Assembly: GCF_018294505.1 (NCBI RefSeq)
Contig: NC_057810.1
Span: 709,441,563 to 709,505,562 of the forward strand
From: Triticum aestivum
Lineage: Eukaryota > Streptophyta > Magnoliopsida > Poales > Poaceae
Length of the DNA stretch: 64,000 nucleotides
Direction of reading: 5' to 3'
The translations under genes and the position numbers were made by a program. A model generated the notes under the pieces. It saw only the letters and a list, made by a program, of their open reading frames with translations, was not told the DNA's origin and ran no database searches. Below are positions 1 through 9,522 of this stretch, one piece after another; position 1 is the stretch's first letter, and every line of letters begins with the position of its first letter.

Positions 1-893
1 CCAAAATGGCACTTGCTTCACAAACATCATTTCTGTCCAGAAACTTGGAATAATTTTGGTGATTAAATGGCTCATTGAAATGATGTAAAATTGGGTGGAG
101 AGAAGTTTTTTGGGTATAAGATCAATCTGATAATTTATCAGGATTTTTGAAGCAACATAAAATACACTTGCTTCACAACCTGAAAATATTGCCAGAATCA
201 AAGATTTTCTCCTGTGCTCACATAGATGATTGGATGGGGCTGCAAATGGGAGGAGGGGGTTAATATGAGCACATTAAGGAGTGTGCAAAAGTTCAACTCA
301 TTTGGGTACTCCTAACTAGTACTTCCTTCACAAAGGCTTCTGTCTGACAGAAACTTTGAAAATTCACTAAGGAAGTTTGTCTAGGTAAATAAAGTTGAAC
401 TTGTGCATGAGGCAATTATTTGGAAATATAATCATGCCCAAAAAGGTTGGGAGCCACTAGGAATAATATAAATGACACTTCCTTCACAAAGTGCGATTTA
501 GGGCAGAAAAGAAGAATAATTATTGGGGAATTATTTTTGAACTGGCCAAGGAAATATTTGGGCATATTTGAGCTACATATGACCCAAAGGAATTATGAGA
601 ATTAATTGGGAATTTTCGGATGGATAGAAATATAGGTTGCTTCACAACCTAGGGAAGATAGGGTTATTCCTTTAATGAAAAAAGGAATTTTCCCTAGAAA
701 AGGAGATTAGGGTTTGGTGAAGCAATGAAGTGACATGATCTTGGCAAGGTTTTGAGAATGATTGGCCACTTGGGATGGGGAATGAGGATGATTTCCCAGG
801 TGGCAAGGTCACGTAACCACTCCAAAAAGAAAAACAGAGCAAAAACCTAATAAATCAAAAGAGAAGAAAAGGGCCAAAAACCAGGCTGTTACA
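1..893 (-). repeat. LTR-like end of an element extending left of the window
   Basis: AT-rich, non-coding DNA. Read on the minus strand it begins at 893 with TGTAACAGCCTGG, a start typical of plant Gypsy LTRs, so I read it as an LTR whose remainder lies left of base 1. The core (A/G)(C/G)TT(G/C)CTTCACAA recurs at 11, 166, 321, 477 and 635, a spacing of 155-158 bases, with weaker similarity between the units (a CAGAAACTT-like block about 30 bases downstream in several). No ORF of note. No second LTR or TSD is available to prove the boundary. Confidence 0.45.
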
Positions 894-1039
894 ATGGGTA
901 ACACGGAAACCTCTAAAATATCCTCTTGGCTCATATGGAATTGAGGGTCTAAATCTCAAACAACATAGCAACAAATATATTTCTCCATGAATTAAAAATA
1001 TATGTGAATGATGAGATAGGGCATTCATGATAAAGATAG
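894..1039. other. AT-rich spacer, nothing recognised
   Basis: Between the LTR-like end and the abrupt start of GC-rich LINE sequence. No coding signal and no recognised repeat. The sharp base-composition step at about 1040 marks the LINE 5' side. Confidence 0.4.
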
Positions 1040-2072
1040 ATGGAGCCTAGCAACGCGGCCTCCTCCATGGCGCTCCCTGAGTCCGGCACCCCTGCCCTCC
1101 CCTGCTCCCAGGCAGTGCCCCCTCTGCCCTCTCCATCGGTGTGGCCATCCCCGCCCCCACTGTGGTCGCCCCTGCAGCTCCGGTGCGGATCCGGTGGGCC
1201 GATCTTGCCGAAGACGATGTCGTCTCCTCCTCCACTGTCCCCCTCGCCTCGCAACCTCCCCTTCCCTCTTCGGCACCCTGCCCTGCCGCACCACCCTGCG
1301 TAGCTGGCAGCCCTCCGCTGCAGGCTCATGGCTGCCGCCGCAGTCCCTGCTGATGAGCTCCGCTCCGACGCCCGGGATGCAAGGCTCGACCTTGCAGAAG
1401 GGGGGTATGCGCCGCCACCGCTAGCGCTCCTGGGATGTGAGTGGCCGCTCCGAGGTGGGGTGGGCTCGGGCCTCCTGGCGCCGTTCGGGGGCTCACACCG
1501 CCCTCGCCTCCTCTGGTGGCTCAGCTCGCCGATGCCCCCTCGCCCCCCATCGCCCGCACCTCGCCCTTCTGGCCATTCATTGCTTCATTCGGATTCTCCT
1601 CCCTCAGCGTGCTCATGCTCCATCCTCCCCGGCACCCTTGGCTAGCTCCAACCGGCGGCGTTGCACAGGCGGCGGTGACTACGGACACGACCGCTCGTCG
1701 AGGGGAATCCCTCCGAGTAGTTGCCATGTTCCGCCCCCTGGGCCCTGCCGCGGTGGGCCATGGCCTGCTGGGCCGCTGTCCGGCCCGGCGCCTGTTGGCT
1801 CTGCCTGGGCCTAGCTCGGGTGGGATGGGCCACTCAGGCCTAGCTGCCCCCCGTGCCCTAAGCCCACCCTCCTCTCCCCTGGGTTTTGGCCCCTGTGCGG
1901 CTTCCCGAGAGCATCGCCCCCCTCTCAGCCGCCACCAGCTCGCAGTCGCCTTCCTCCTCGCCCCCTTGACCGTCTTGACGCCCCTGTCCCTTGTCTCATT
2001 GCCTCTCGCCCGGGCTCCTCCCGCCTCCTCCCCCGTCCCGACCCCTCCCCTCCTCCCTCCATCCGGTCTCCC
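1040..2072 (+). other. LINE 5' region (5' UTR or ORF1 N-terminus)
   Basis: Very GC-rich, Pro/Ser/Ala-rich reading frames on both strands, none longer than the noise expected for this composition except frames open on the minus strand by chance. An ATG at 1040 opens 87 codons. The recognisable ORF1 protein only becomes clear from 2073. I treat this as 5' UTR or the low-complexity start of ORF1. Confidence 0.45.
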
Positions 2073-3427
2073 ATGACACAGGAATGGGAGGACGGTGAGG
2101 CCAGACGCAAGCGGCGGCTCGACGACCGGTGCGACCCTCCTCGATCTTCCCCTGACGCGCTTTGCCGAGAAGAGGAGCTTCGTGATGGCTGTCGCGACGA
2201 CCGCCGGTTCCCCGGCCGTTTCGACAGCCGAGAGCGCTCCCGCTCCCCTCCGGCTGCCACAGGCGAGTGGCGGTCCCGGCACTACTCGCCGGCCCCCCGG
2301 CGTGGCCGCAGCCCGTCGCCTTCCCCTGCTCCCCAGCCTCCTTCCCCTTGTCCTCAAGATCCTCCGCCCCAAACCGCGTCCAGTAAGTATGTGCCGCCTC
2401 ATGCAGCCGCGTCGTTGGCCCCGTCCACGGATGGCGCTGCAACCAGTGGCCCTTCTCGCGGCCGCCAAGGGCCGAACCAGAAGAAGAAGCACTATGGTCT
2501 GGGCCATGGCAACCCGGTTGCCCCTCCCGCACTCGCCCCGGGCTCCTCCTCCGCCCCGGGACCCGTCTTCGGCCTCCCCCGTCCCCCGTGCTTCAATTGC
2601 AGGGTGGCGGGCCACTCGCAAGTCACCTGCATTAACCCTCAGTGCTGCTACATCTGCAAGGACCCCGATCACCCCACCCTCCTGTGCCCGGATAGACCGG
2701 TGACTTCTGAGCTCATGATGTATGGCCACGACATCAATGGGCTGGGGTTCTTCCACCTCGAGGTCCTCGACATGCCCCCTCCCACCCCTCACTCCAGTCA
2801 ATTGTCATGGTGGTGGATGGGGTGGCCTCCCCGGAGATGATCGAGGCCGAGCTCAACCACCTCTACCATCGCCAGTGGGATTGGGTGGTCAGGCCCACCG
2901 CCGACAACATCTTCACTTTGATCTTCCCCGACGCCATCAGTTATGGCTATGCCATCCGAAGCGGTCAGATCACCTCGCCCTCAACCAGCTCATCATCGAC
3001 ATCTCCGAGCCAATCCTTGATCCGAAGGCGGTGGCCGTCCTCGATACTGCTTGGATCCTTGTGGCCGGCCTCCCAGACATCGCTCAGTTTGAGCCCATCA
3101 TTCGCTAGATGTCCCGGATCTTTGGGCAAGGTGGTGGTGGTTGACGCGCTGTCCCTCCGCAAGGAGGAGGAGGTCCGAGTCAAGGTCAAGTGATTGGACT
3201 CCTACAAGCTTCGTGCCACCGTCTGTATGTTCTTCAACGACCAGGGCTTCGACCTCCGGATCGCTCCTGAGCCCCCCAACCACGTCGCCGGGGACGGGCG
3301 GAGACTACCACGGCTGCCACACCCCTGTTCGCACCGCTCCGACGATGATGTGGGCTCCGACGAGTCTCCCTCCCGCTCCCCCTCCCTTTCCCCTCTGCCA
3401 CCTGCTGCTGGGGGACGGGGCCGCTAG
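2073..3427 (+). pseudogene. LINE ORF1 (zinc-knuckle RNA-binding protein), broken
   Basis: ORF1 proteins of plant L1 elements coat the element RNA. From 2073 the frame gives an Arg/Ser-rich then Pro-rich N-terminus, followed at about 2590-2695 by two adjacent CCHC knuckles with C-X2-C-X4-H-X4-C spacing (CFNCRVAGHSQVTC and CYICKDPDHPTLLC). The frame shifts near 2800 into a DUF4283-like region (VDGVASPEMIEAELNHLY onward), shifts again near 2970 and back near 3120, meets a TGA at 3190, and continues as LDSYKLRATVCMFFNDQGF until about 3300. The Pro/Ser-rich tail then fades. At least three frameshifts and two stops make it non-functional. The family call is confident from the paired knuckles followed by the DUF4283-like block; the start codon is uncertain. 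Confidence 0.8.
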
Positions 3428-4489
3428 GCCGCGCTTTCCTCCCTGCCCAAGGGGCCGGTGCCCCAGGATGACTCCACGGTCCAGGGGGCCGAGGCCTTGG
3501 AGGGAAGCGACGCGTCCAGCGTCGGTCTGATTATCTTCCCGGCCTCCTCGCCGTGCTCCCCCGCCGTCCTCTCCACCGACCTGCTGGACATGTGGGAGGC
3601 ACTGACCCTTTCCCCAGCTGCTCCTGGACCCCTCGCGGATGAGCCCCCGCCGGCTGTGTTGGCCCTCGCACCCGGTGCCATTGTCTCGGAGGCAGGCCCG
3701 ATCGACGCCGGCCCGGCCTGTGGCTCCAACGCCTCCGTCGAGATAGTCTCGCCGGACCCTTCTACCATCCCTCCCGCCTCTCCGGGCCCGACTGCACCGA
3801 CCCCTCTTTGCCTGCCGTTCCTCTGCGCCGTCTCCTTCGACCTAAGCTCCATGCTGGCGCTTCGACCTTTGTCCCCGTCGGCTGCGCTATGGCAGTGGAG
3901 GGGTTGGTGACCACTCCGATGGTTATCCACCCGCTTCCTCCGTGCTCGGCCACATACTTGAGGTGGGGTCGGTCGGCCTCGTCTTCGGTCTCATCCTAAC
4001 TTCGCAGCGCTCGCCTCGATGCGGCTTGCCCGGACGGTAGCCCAGCCTTGCCCATCTCCGAGCAGGCAGAGCGCAAGGCCACTGCACAAAACCTCGAGTC
4101 AGGTACCCCAGACATTCCTGCTAGCTCCTCCTCTTGCTCATTTTCCACTCCCGAGTCTGTGCCGCTTGGCCACCTTGCTGAGGTGGCGTCAGATGTTGCG
4201 ATAGTCTTTCATGGGGTGGTTGCTCCCCCTCTTGTCTAGATTGAGGCCATCAGGGCCAGAGAGATCCTGATGGTAGATTGGCTGAGGCTCGGGCTCGTCT
4301 GCTCAATCCTCCCGCCCCCCCCCCCTACGGCGGTGCACCCTTTGGCCCACCAAGGCCGGACTGATAATCACCTTAGGATGGTGGACCCCGAGCCCAGCGA
4401 CCGCACCCGGTCACGGACTGTGGCCCTTCGCGCTCAGAGCACTTCCCGTGTCTTGGGGTCAAGCAGCCGCCCGATGGCCCCTTAGATGC
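3428..4489 (+). other. LINE ORF1 C-terminal / inter-ORF region
   Basis: GC-rich, low-complexity Pro/Ala/Ser reading frames (for example 150 codons open at 3458-3910) linking ORF1 to the endonuclease of ORF2. No domain recognised. Probably the remnant of the disordered ORF1 tail plus the ORF1-ORF2 spacer. Confidence 0.5.
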
Positions 4490-4495
4490 AATCTC

Positions 4496-6925
4496 TCTTC
4501 TAGAACATCCGCGGCTTTGTCCATGATGGCCGGCGCTGCGAACTAGTCGAGTACATGCGAGATGAACACATCGACATTGTTGCGATCCAAGAAACCATGC
4601 GCACTGAGTTTTCTCTGCTCGAGCTTGAGCGCTTAAGCTCCCACCTATTCGCCTGGCACTGGCTCCCTTCTAGTGGGAGTACCGGCCACTCGGGTGGCAT
4701 CCTATTAGGTGTGAAGGATGCCACCTTCGACGTAAGGGAATGGACCAGGGGGATTTCTTCGTTAAGATGGAACTCTATGAGCATGCAATAAATGTCAAAT
4801 GGGAAATTATTGTCGTCTATGGTCTCATGGACCATAGTTGGTCCACCACCTTCCTTGAGGAGCTTAGGCACAAGGTGCCGATCGCCCCCTTCCCCGTTGT
4901 GGTGGGCAACGACTTTAACCTCCTTCGCTTTGCGGATGAGAAGAATAATGACTGTGTCAACTTTGCCCGATGCAAATGTTTAACAACTGCATTGCGGACC
5001 TGGGGTTGCGCGAGCTTGATCGGGTTGGTGCTAGGTTTACCTGGACCAACCGTCAAGCAAACCCTACCCGCTCTGTCTTGGACCGGGTCTTAGTCTCGCC
5101 TGAATGGGAGCTCCACTCCCCGCTCGCGTCGCTTCGTGCTATCACTAGGATCGGGTCGGATCACGCCCCCCTCCTCCTCTCCTCGGAGAATGAGCGACCG
5201 TCTTCCCCTCCGCAGTTCCAGTTTGAAACTTTCTGGCTTCACCAGAACGGGTTCGCCGAGGCGGTCCGCGGTCGTTGGGTGGAGTCCCGCCTCGCCGCCC
5301 ATAGGGGCATTTCGGCTATGGATGACTGGCATTTTTGTGCCAAGCGGACCCGACAGATCATGAAGGGGTGGGGGGCCAACCTTGGCCCCGACCTGCGCGA
5401 GCGGATGAAATCCATCCTCGTGGCCATTGAGGCCCTAGACTTCCACGCAGACTCGGTCGGCCTCAACCTCGATGAGTGGCTTAATAGGTATGATTTACAT
5501 GACCAACTCTCTGACATATACATGGACGAGGAGGCTTATTGGCGCTTGCGAGGGACCCAAAAGTGGGTCCTCAAAGGTGACGCTAACACCGCCTATTTCT
5601 AGGCCATTGCCAATGGCCGCCGGCGGCAGAACACGATCCTGTTGTTGTGGACGGCGACACCCTCATTCAGCAGCCGACCGACATCCGATCTGACATGACG
5701 GCTTTTACAAATCCCTCTTCGCGGCCTCCCGTAGGGGAGGCCTAGCTCTAGCTAATAACTTCTGGTCGCCCGCTCAATGTGTCACGACGGAGGAGAATGT
5801 GAGCCTCATGGCTCCATTCTCTAAGCAGGAGGTGTGGGAGGCCATTAAGGGGATGAAACCCTCCTCTGCACTGGGCCATATGGCCTCCCGGTGAAGTTCT
5901 TCCAAGCCTTTTGGGATGTGATCAAGCCCGAGGTGATGGCCCTCTTCGAGGAATTTTATCGGGGCACTTGCGACCTTCGCCGCCTATACTATGTGATCAA
6001 GCTCTCATCCCCAAGGTTTCCGGCGCATCGGAGATTTTCCTATTTCGCCCGATTACGGTGATCCATGTGATCTTCCGCATCTTGGTTAAGGGGTACACCA
6101 ATAGGGTGACCCTTCTAACCAACCGCATCACCCACCCGGACAAGTCGGCCTTCATTCAGGGTCGGTGCATCCTCGATGGAGCCCTTGTTTTTCACGAGGT
6201 GCTCCACGAGGTCTGCACTAAGCACTCGAAGGCCGTCTTCCTGAAGATTGACTTCCATAAGGCCTATGACACCGTCAGTAGGCCTTTCCTTCAGGAAGTT
6301 TTGGTGAGGAAAGGTTTCGATGACGACCGCTGGGTCACGCGCGTCATGCAGCTGGTGTCCTCGGGCCAAACTGCCATTAACATTAATGGCGAGATTGGCT
6401 TGTATTTACCCATTCTATGTGGGGTTAGCCAGGGTGACCCATTCTCCCCTTTCCTTTTCAACATGGTTGTCGACGCTCTCGCGGCCATTCTTGACAAGGC
6501 AAAGGTGGTGTGTCATCTTCGGGGCGTTGTCCCACACCTTACCGACGGCATCGGAGTCTCCCTGCTCCAATATGCCGACGACACCATTATCATGGTCGAA
6601 GGCGCCGCGAGTGACATCTCGAACCTCAAGTTCCTCCTCTGCATCCAGCATCTGTCGGGCCTCAAGATTAACTTCGAGAAGAGCTAAGTCATGGTCTTAG
6701 GCTACTCCCCTGAGGAGAGCCAGAGCATTGCTAATCGGCTTAAATGCCCTTTGGGTACTTTCCCCACCACCTATTTGGGGATCCCCGTGAGTGACTCCTG
6801 CCTTACTGTTGCGGATCTGAGGCCCTCGGTCCTCAAATTGCAACACCGCGTTGAGCCCTGGCAGGGGAGATGGCTCTCAAAGGCGGCACGGACTATTCTC
6901 ATAAAGTCCAACCTGTCTTGGTCAA
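4496..6925 (+). pseudogene. LINE ORF2 (endonuclease + reverse transcriptase), broken
   Basis: ORF2 nicks target DNA and reverse-transcribes the element RNA. The endonuclease/exonuclease/phosphatase fold is visible in pieces: NIRGF at about 4501, the catalytic QET near 4590, GNDFN near 4905, and SDHAPLLL near 5157. These lie in three frames, with shifts near 4740 and 4970. A TAG follows NTAYF at 5600. The reverse transcriptase is best preserved at 5911-6687: SAFIQGRCILDGALV, the FLKIDFHKAYD motif, GVSQGDPFSPFLF, and the catalytic box QYADDTIIM at about 6570. A TAG at 6685 is followed by LGYSPEESQ and the YLGIPVS block, ending in TILIKSNLS. The C-terminal CCHC (zf-RVT) region is missing. Not translatable as one protein. 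Confidence 0.9.
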
Positions 6926-7240
6926 GTTAGTTGTTATTTTTGGATATTTGAAAACTAATTTGATTCATCAGTTAAAACTTTCGGGCTAAATGTGTAACTA
7001 TTATTTTCTTTTGAAATATGCAATGTGTATTTTGATAGTTCTCTACTGAATTCTTAAGCAAAAAGTTGAACTACATGTAGTATCTTTTATCTAAGAAAAT
7101 GTCTAGGTAGGTATTTGGTGACAGGTAATGCATGCTTAGAATCTTGAGTTATGGGCACTATGAATTCTAGCTTTGTTCGCTTAATGAAGTCCACCATGTG
7201 ATTCTTTAATAGAGGTGGTCTACACTTTACTCAGGATTTA
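6926..7240. other. AT-rich host sequence, nothing recognised
   Basis: No coding signal or repeat recognised between the truncated LINE and the MITE. This, 7380-7577 and 42466 onward were contiguous before element A inserted. Confidence 0.4.
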
Positions 7241-7379
7241 GGGCCTATTGGGACTCCTTCTGGTCCGCAACTCCGCTTCGGAGCAGAGTGGCATACAATT
7301 ATAGTTTGGGGAACGGCTAAAACGGCGCTCCACATGCTCCGCTCCGTGGTGGATGAGTGGAGGGTTGCCGAATAGGGTC
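7241..7379. mobile_element. Tourist-like MITE (139 bp)
   Basis: Starts GGGCCTATTGGGACTCC and ends with the imperfect inverse (ending GGTTGCCGAATAGGGTC). I count 12 matches in the 17 terminal bases. It is flanked by TTA at 7238-7240 and TTA at 7380-7382, the TWA-type target duplication of PIF/Harbinger-derived Tourist MITEs. It has no coding capacity and is rich in CTCCGCTCC-like words, as in several grass MITEs. The TSD is only 3 bases, so the call is moderate. Confidence 0.5.
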
Positions 7380-7577
7380 TTAGTAGCCCGGGCAGCTCCA
7401 CGAAGATGGATGTGACATTGAACTACCTCTGATGCCACCATCACTGGTCGCCCACTTGCACGCCGTATAGGTCCAATGAGGCAATGTGGATGCCATCTTG
7501 TACTGAGATGATGCCAGCCCAGATCGGGCTTGATGATGCCCTACTCAGCACCTTATTTGGGCGCGAGCAGTTGACCA
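7380..7577. other. Host sequence before element A, nothing recognised
   Basis: About 200 bases of moderate GC with no recognised gene. It ends in GACCA (7573-7577), the presumed target site of element A. Confidence 0.4.
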
Positions 7578-9216
7578 TGATACGTCTCCAACGTATCTAT
7601 AATTTTTGATTGCTCCATGCTATATTATCTACTGTTTTAGGCAATATTGGGCATTATTATCCACTTTTATATTATTTTTGGTTCTAATTTATTAACCGGA
7701 GGCCCAGCCCAGATTTGTTGTTTTATGCCTATCTCAGTGTTTCGAGGAAAAGGAATATCAGACGGAGTCAAAACAGAACGAAATCAACTAGAGAAGTTAT
7801 TTTTGGAAGGAAACCCACCTGATGGACTTCGACCCCATGTCAGAAGATACGGGAGGTACTCACGAGGGTGGGGGCGTGCCCTCCCCCCTGGGCGTGCCCT
7901 CCTGCCTCGTGGGCCCCCCGTAGCTCCACCAACGTTCTCCCTGCACCCATATATACCTACGTACCCTAAAACTTCCAGAACAGAAGATAGATCGGGAGTT
8001 CCGCCGCCGCAAGCCTCTGTAGCCACCAAAAACCAATCGGGACCCTGTTCCGGCACCCTGCCGAAGGGGGATCCCATCACCGGAGGCCATCTTCATCATC
8101 CTGGTGCTATCCATGACGAGGAGGGAGTAGTTCACCCTCGGGGCTGAGGGTATGTACTAGTAGCTATGTGTTTGATCTCTCTCTCTCTCTCGTGTTCTCT
8201 CTCGTGTTCCTCTATGGCACGATCTTGATGTATCCCGAGCTTTGCTATTGTAGTTGGATCTTATGTTGTTTCTCCCCCTCTACTCTCTTGTGATGAATTG
8301 AGTTTCCCCTTTTGAAGTTATCTTATCGGATTGAGTCTTTTATGAACACTTGATGTATGTCTTGCGTGGGATAACCGTGGTGACAATGGGTTATTCTATT
8401 GATCCACTTGATGTATGTTTTGGTGATCAACTTGCGGGTTTTGTGACACTTGGGAACCTATGCATAGGGGTTGGCACACGTTCTTGACTCTCCGGTAGTA
8501 GCTTTGGGGCACTCTTTGAAGTACTTTTATGTTGGTTGGATGAATCTGAGATTGTGTGATGCATATCGTATAATCATGCCCACGGATACTTGAGGTGACA
8601 ATGGAGTATCTAGGTGACATTAGGGTTTTGGTTGATTTGTATCTTAAGGTGTTATTCTAGTACGAACTCTTTTATAGATTGATCCGAAAGAATAGCTTTG
8701 TGGTGGTTTCATACCCGACCATAATCTCTACGTTTGTTCTCCGCTATTAGTGTCTTTGGAGTGACTCTTTGTCGCATGTTGAGGGCTTGTCATATGTTCT
8801 ATCTATGTTATTATTGTTGAGAGAACTTACACTAGTGAAAGTATGAACCCTAGGCCTTGTTTCCTACCATTGCAATACCGTTTACGCTCACTTTTACCGC
8901 TTGCTACCTTGCTGTTTTTATTATTTCAGATTACAAAAACCTATATCTACTATCTATTTTGCACCTGTATCTTCATCTCTTCGCCAAACTAGTGCACCTA
9001 TACAATTTACCATTGTATTGGGTATGTTGGGGACACAAGAGACTCTTTGTTATTTGGTTGCAGGGTTGTTTGAGAGAGACCATCTTCATCCTACGCCTCC
9101 TACGGATTGATAAACCTTAGGTCATCCACTTGAGGGAAATTTGCTACTGTCCTACAAACCTGTGCACTTGTAGGCCCAACAACGTCTACAAGAAGAAGGT
9201 TGTGTAGTAGACATCA
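7578..9216 (+). repeat. Element A 5' LTR
   Basis: Same length and termini as 40827-42465. It contains a TATATA box at 7950-7955 and a (CT)n tract at about 8177-8190. Confidence 0.9.
7950..7955 (+). promoter_or_regulatory. TATA-like box in element A LTR
   Basis: TATATA in a GC-moderate stretch, duplicated at 41199-41204 in the 3' LTR. Position within the LTR suits the RNA start; no experimental support here. Confidence 0.4.
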
Positions 9217-9226
9217 AGCGCTTTTC

Positions 9227-9244
9227 TGGCGCCGTTGCCGGGGA
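9227..9244 (+). other. Element A primer-binding site
   Basis: TGGCGCCGTTGCCGGGGA lies 10 bases after the 5' LTR. This is the Athila-type primer site, usually assigned to tRNA-Asp. Confidence 0.75.
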
Positions 9245-9340
9245 GGTGAGTGCTTGAAGGTATATCTTTAGATCTTGCAATCGAATCTTTTTTTTCTTGT
9301 TTTATCACTAGTCTAGTTTATAAAAGAAAACTACAAAAAA

Positions 9341-9522
9341 ATGGAGTTGAGTTTGTCTCACACGCTTCACCTTTTTAATATCTTTCGTGAGTATGATGGA
9401 AAGGATAATTGTGCTCAAGTGCTAGAAGAAGAAATCTATAGAATGTTTGGCACTAAATCTTTGAATGATGAGCATGATTGCAATGTTGTTAGTATGAATT
9501 CCTTGAATATCCATGATGCTAA
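9341..9522 (+). pseudogene. Element A ORF, first part (split by element B)
   Basis: Opens with ATG at 9341 and runs about 60 codons (MELSLSHTLHLFNIF onward) to the B insertion. With the 5-base target duplication counted once, the frame continues exactly at 17151, giving 254 codons in all. No known domain is recognised; it is not a gag-pol segment. The start is the first ATG after the primer site, about 100 bases downstream. Function unknown. Confidence 0.6.

Larger units (their letters stand above)
1040..6925 (+). mobile_element. L1-type LINE, degenerate and 3'-truncated
   Basis: A non-LTR retrotransposon with the usual order: GC-rich 5' region, ORF1 with two zinc knuckles, then ORF2 with an apurinic-type endonuclease and a reverse transcriptase. 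Composition changes sharply at both ends: GC-rich from about 1040, AT-rich after about 6925. Sequence stops shortly after the RT/thumb region (motif TILIKSNLS), so the C-terminal zinc-finger region, 3' UTR and poly(A) tail are absent. This is unusual, because LINE copies are normally shortened at the 5' end; a later deletion or another insertion probably removed the tail. Both ORFs carry stops and frameshifts, so the copy is dead. No TSD could be identified. Confidence 0.85.

Noticed and set aside
1521..2801. 426-codon frame on the minus strand in the LINE
   Set aside because: Arg/Gly-rich shadow of the GC-rich ORF1 region. The plus strand carries the zinc-knuckle protein.
8170..8200. CT microsatellite as a separate locus
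   Set aside because: Belongs to the element A LTR and recurs in the 3' LTR.
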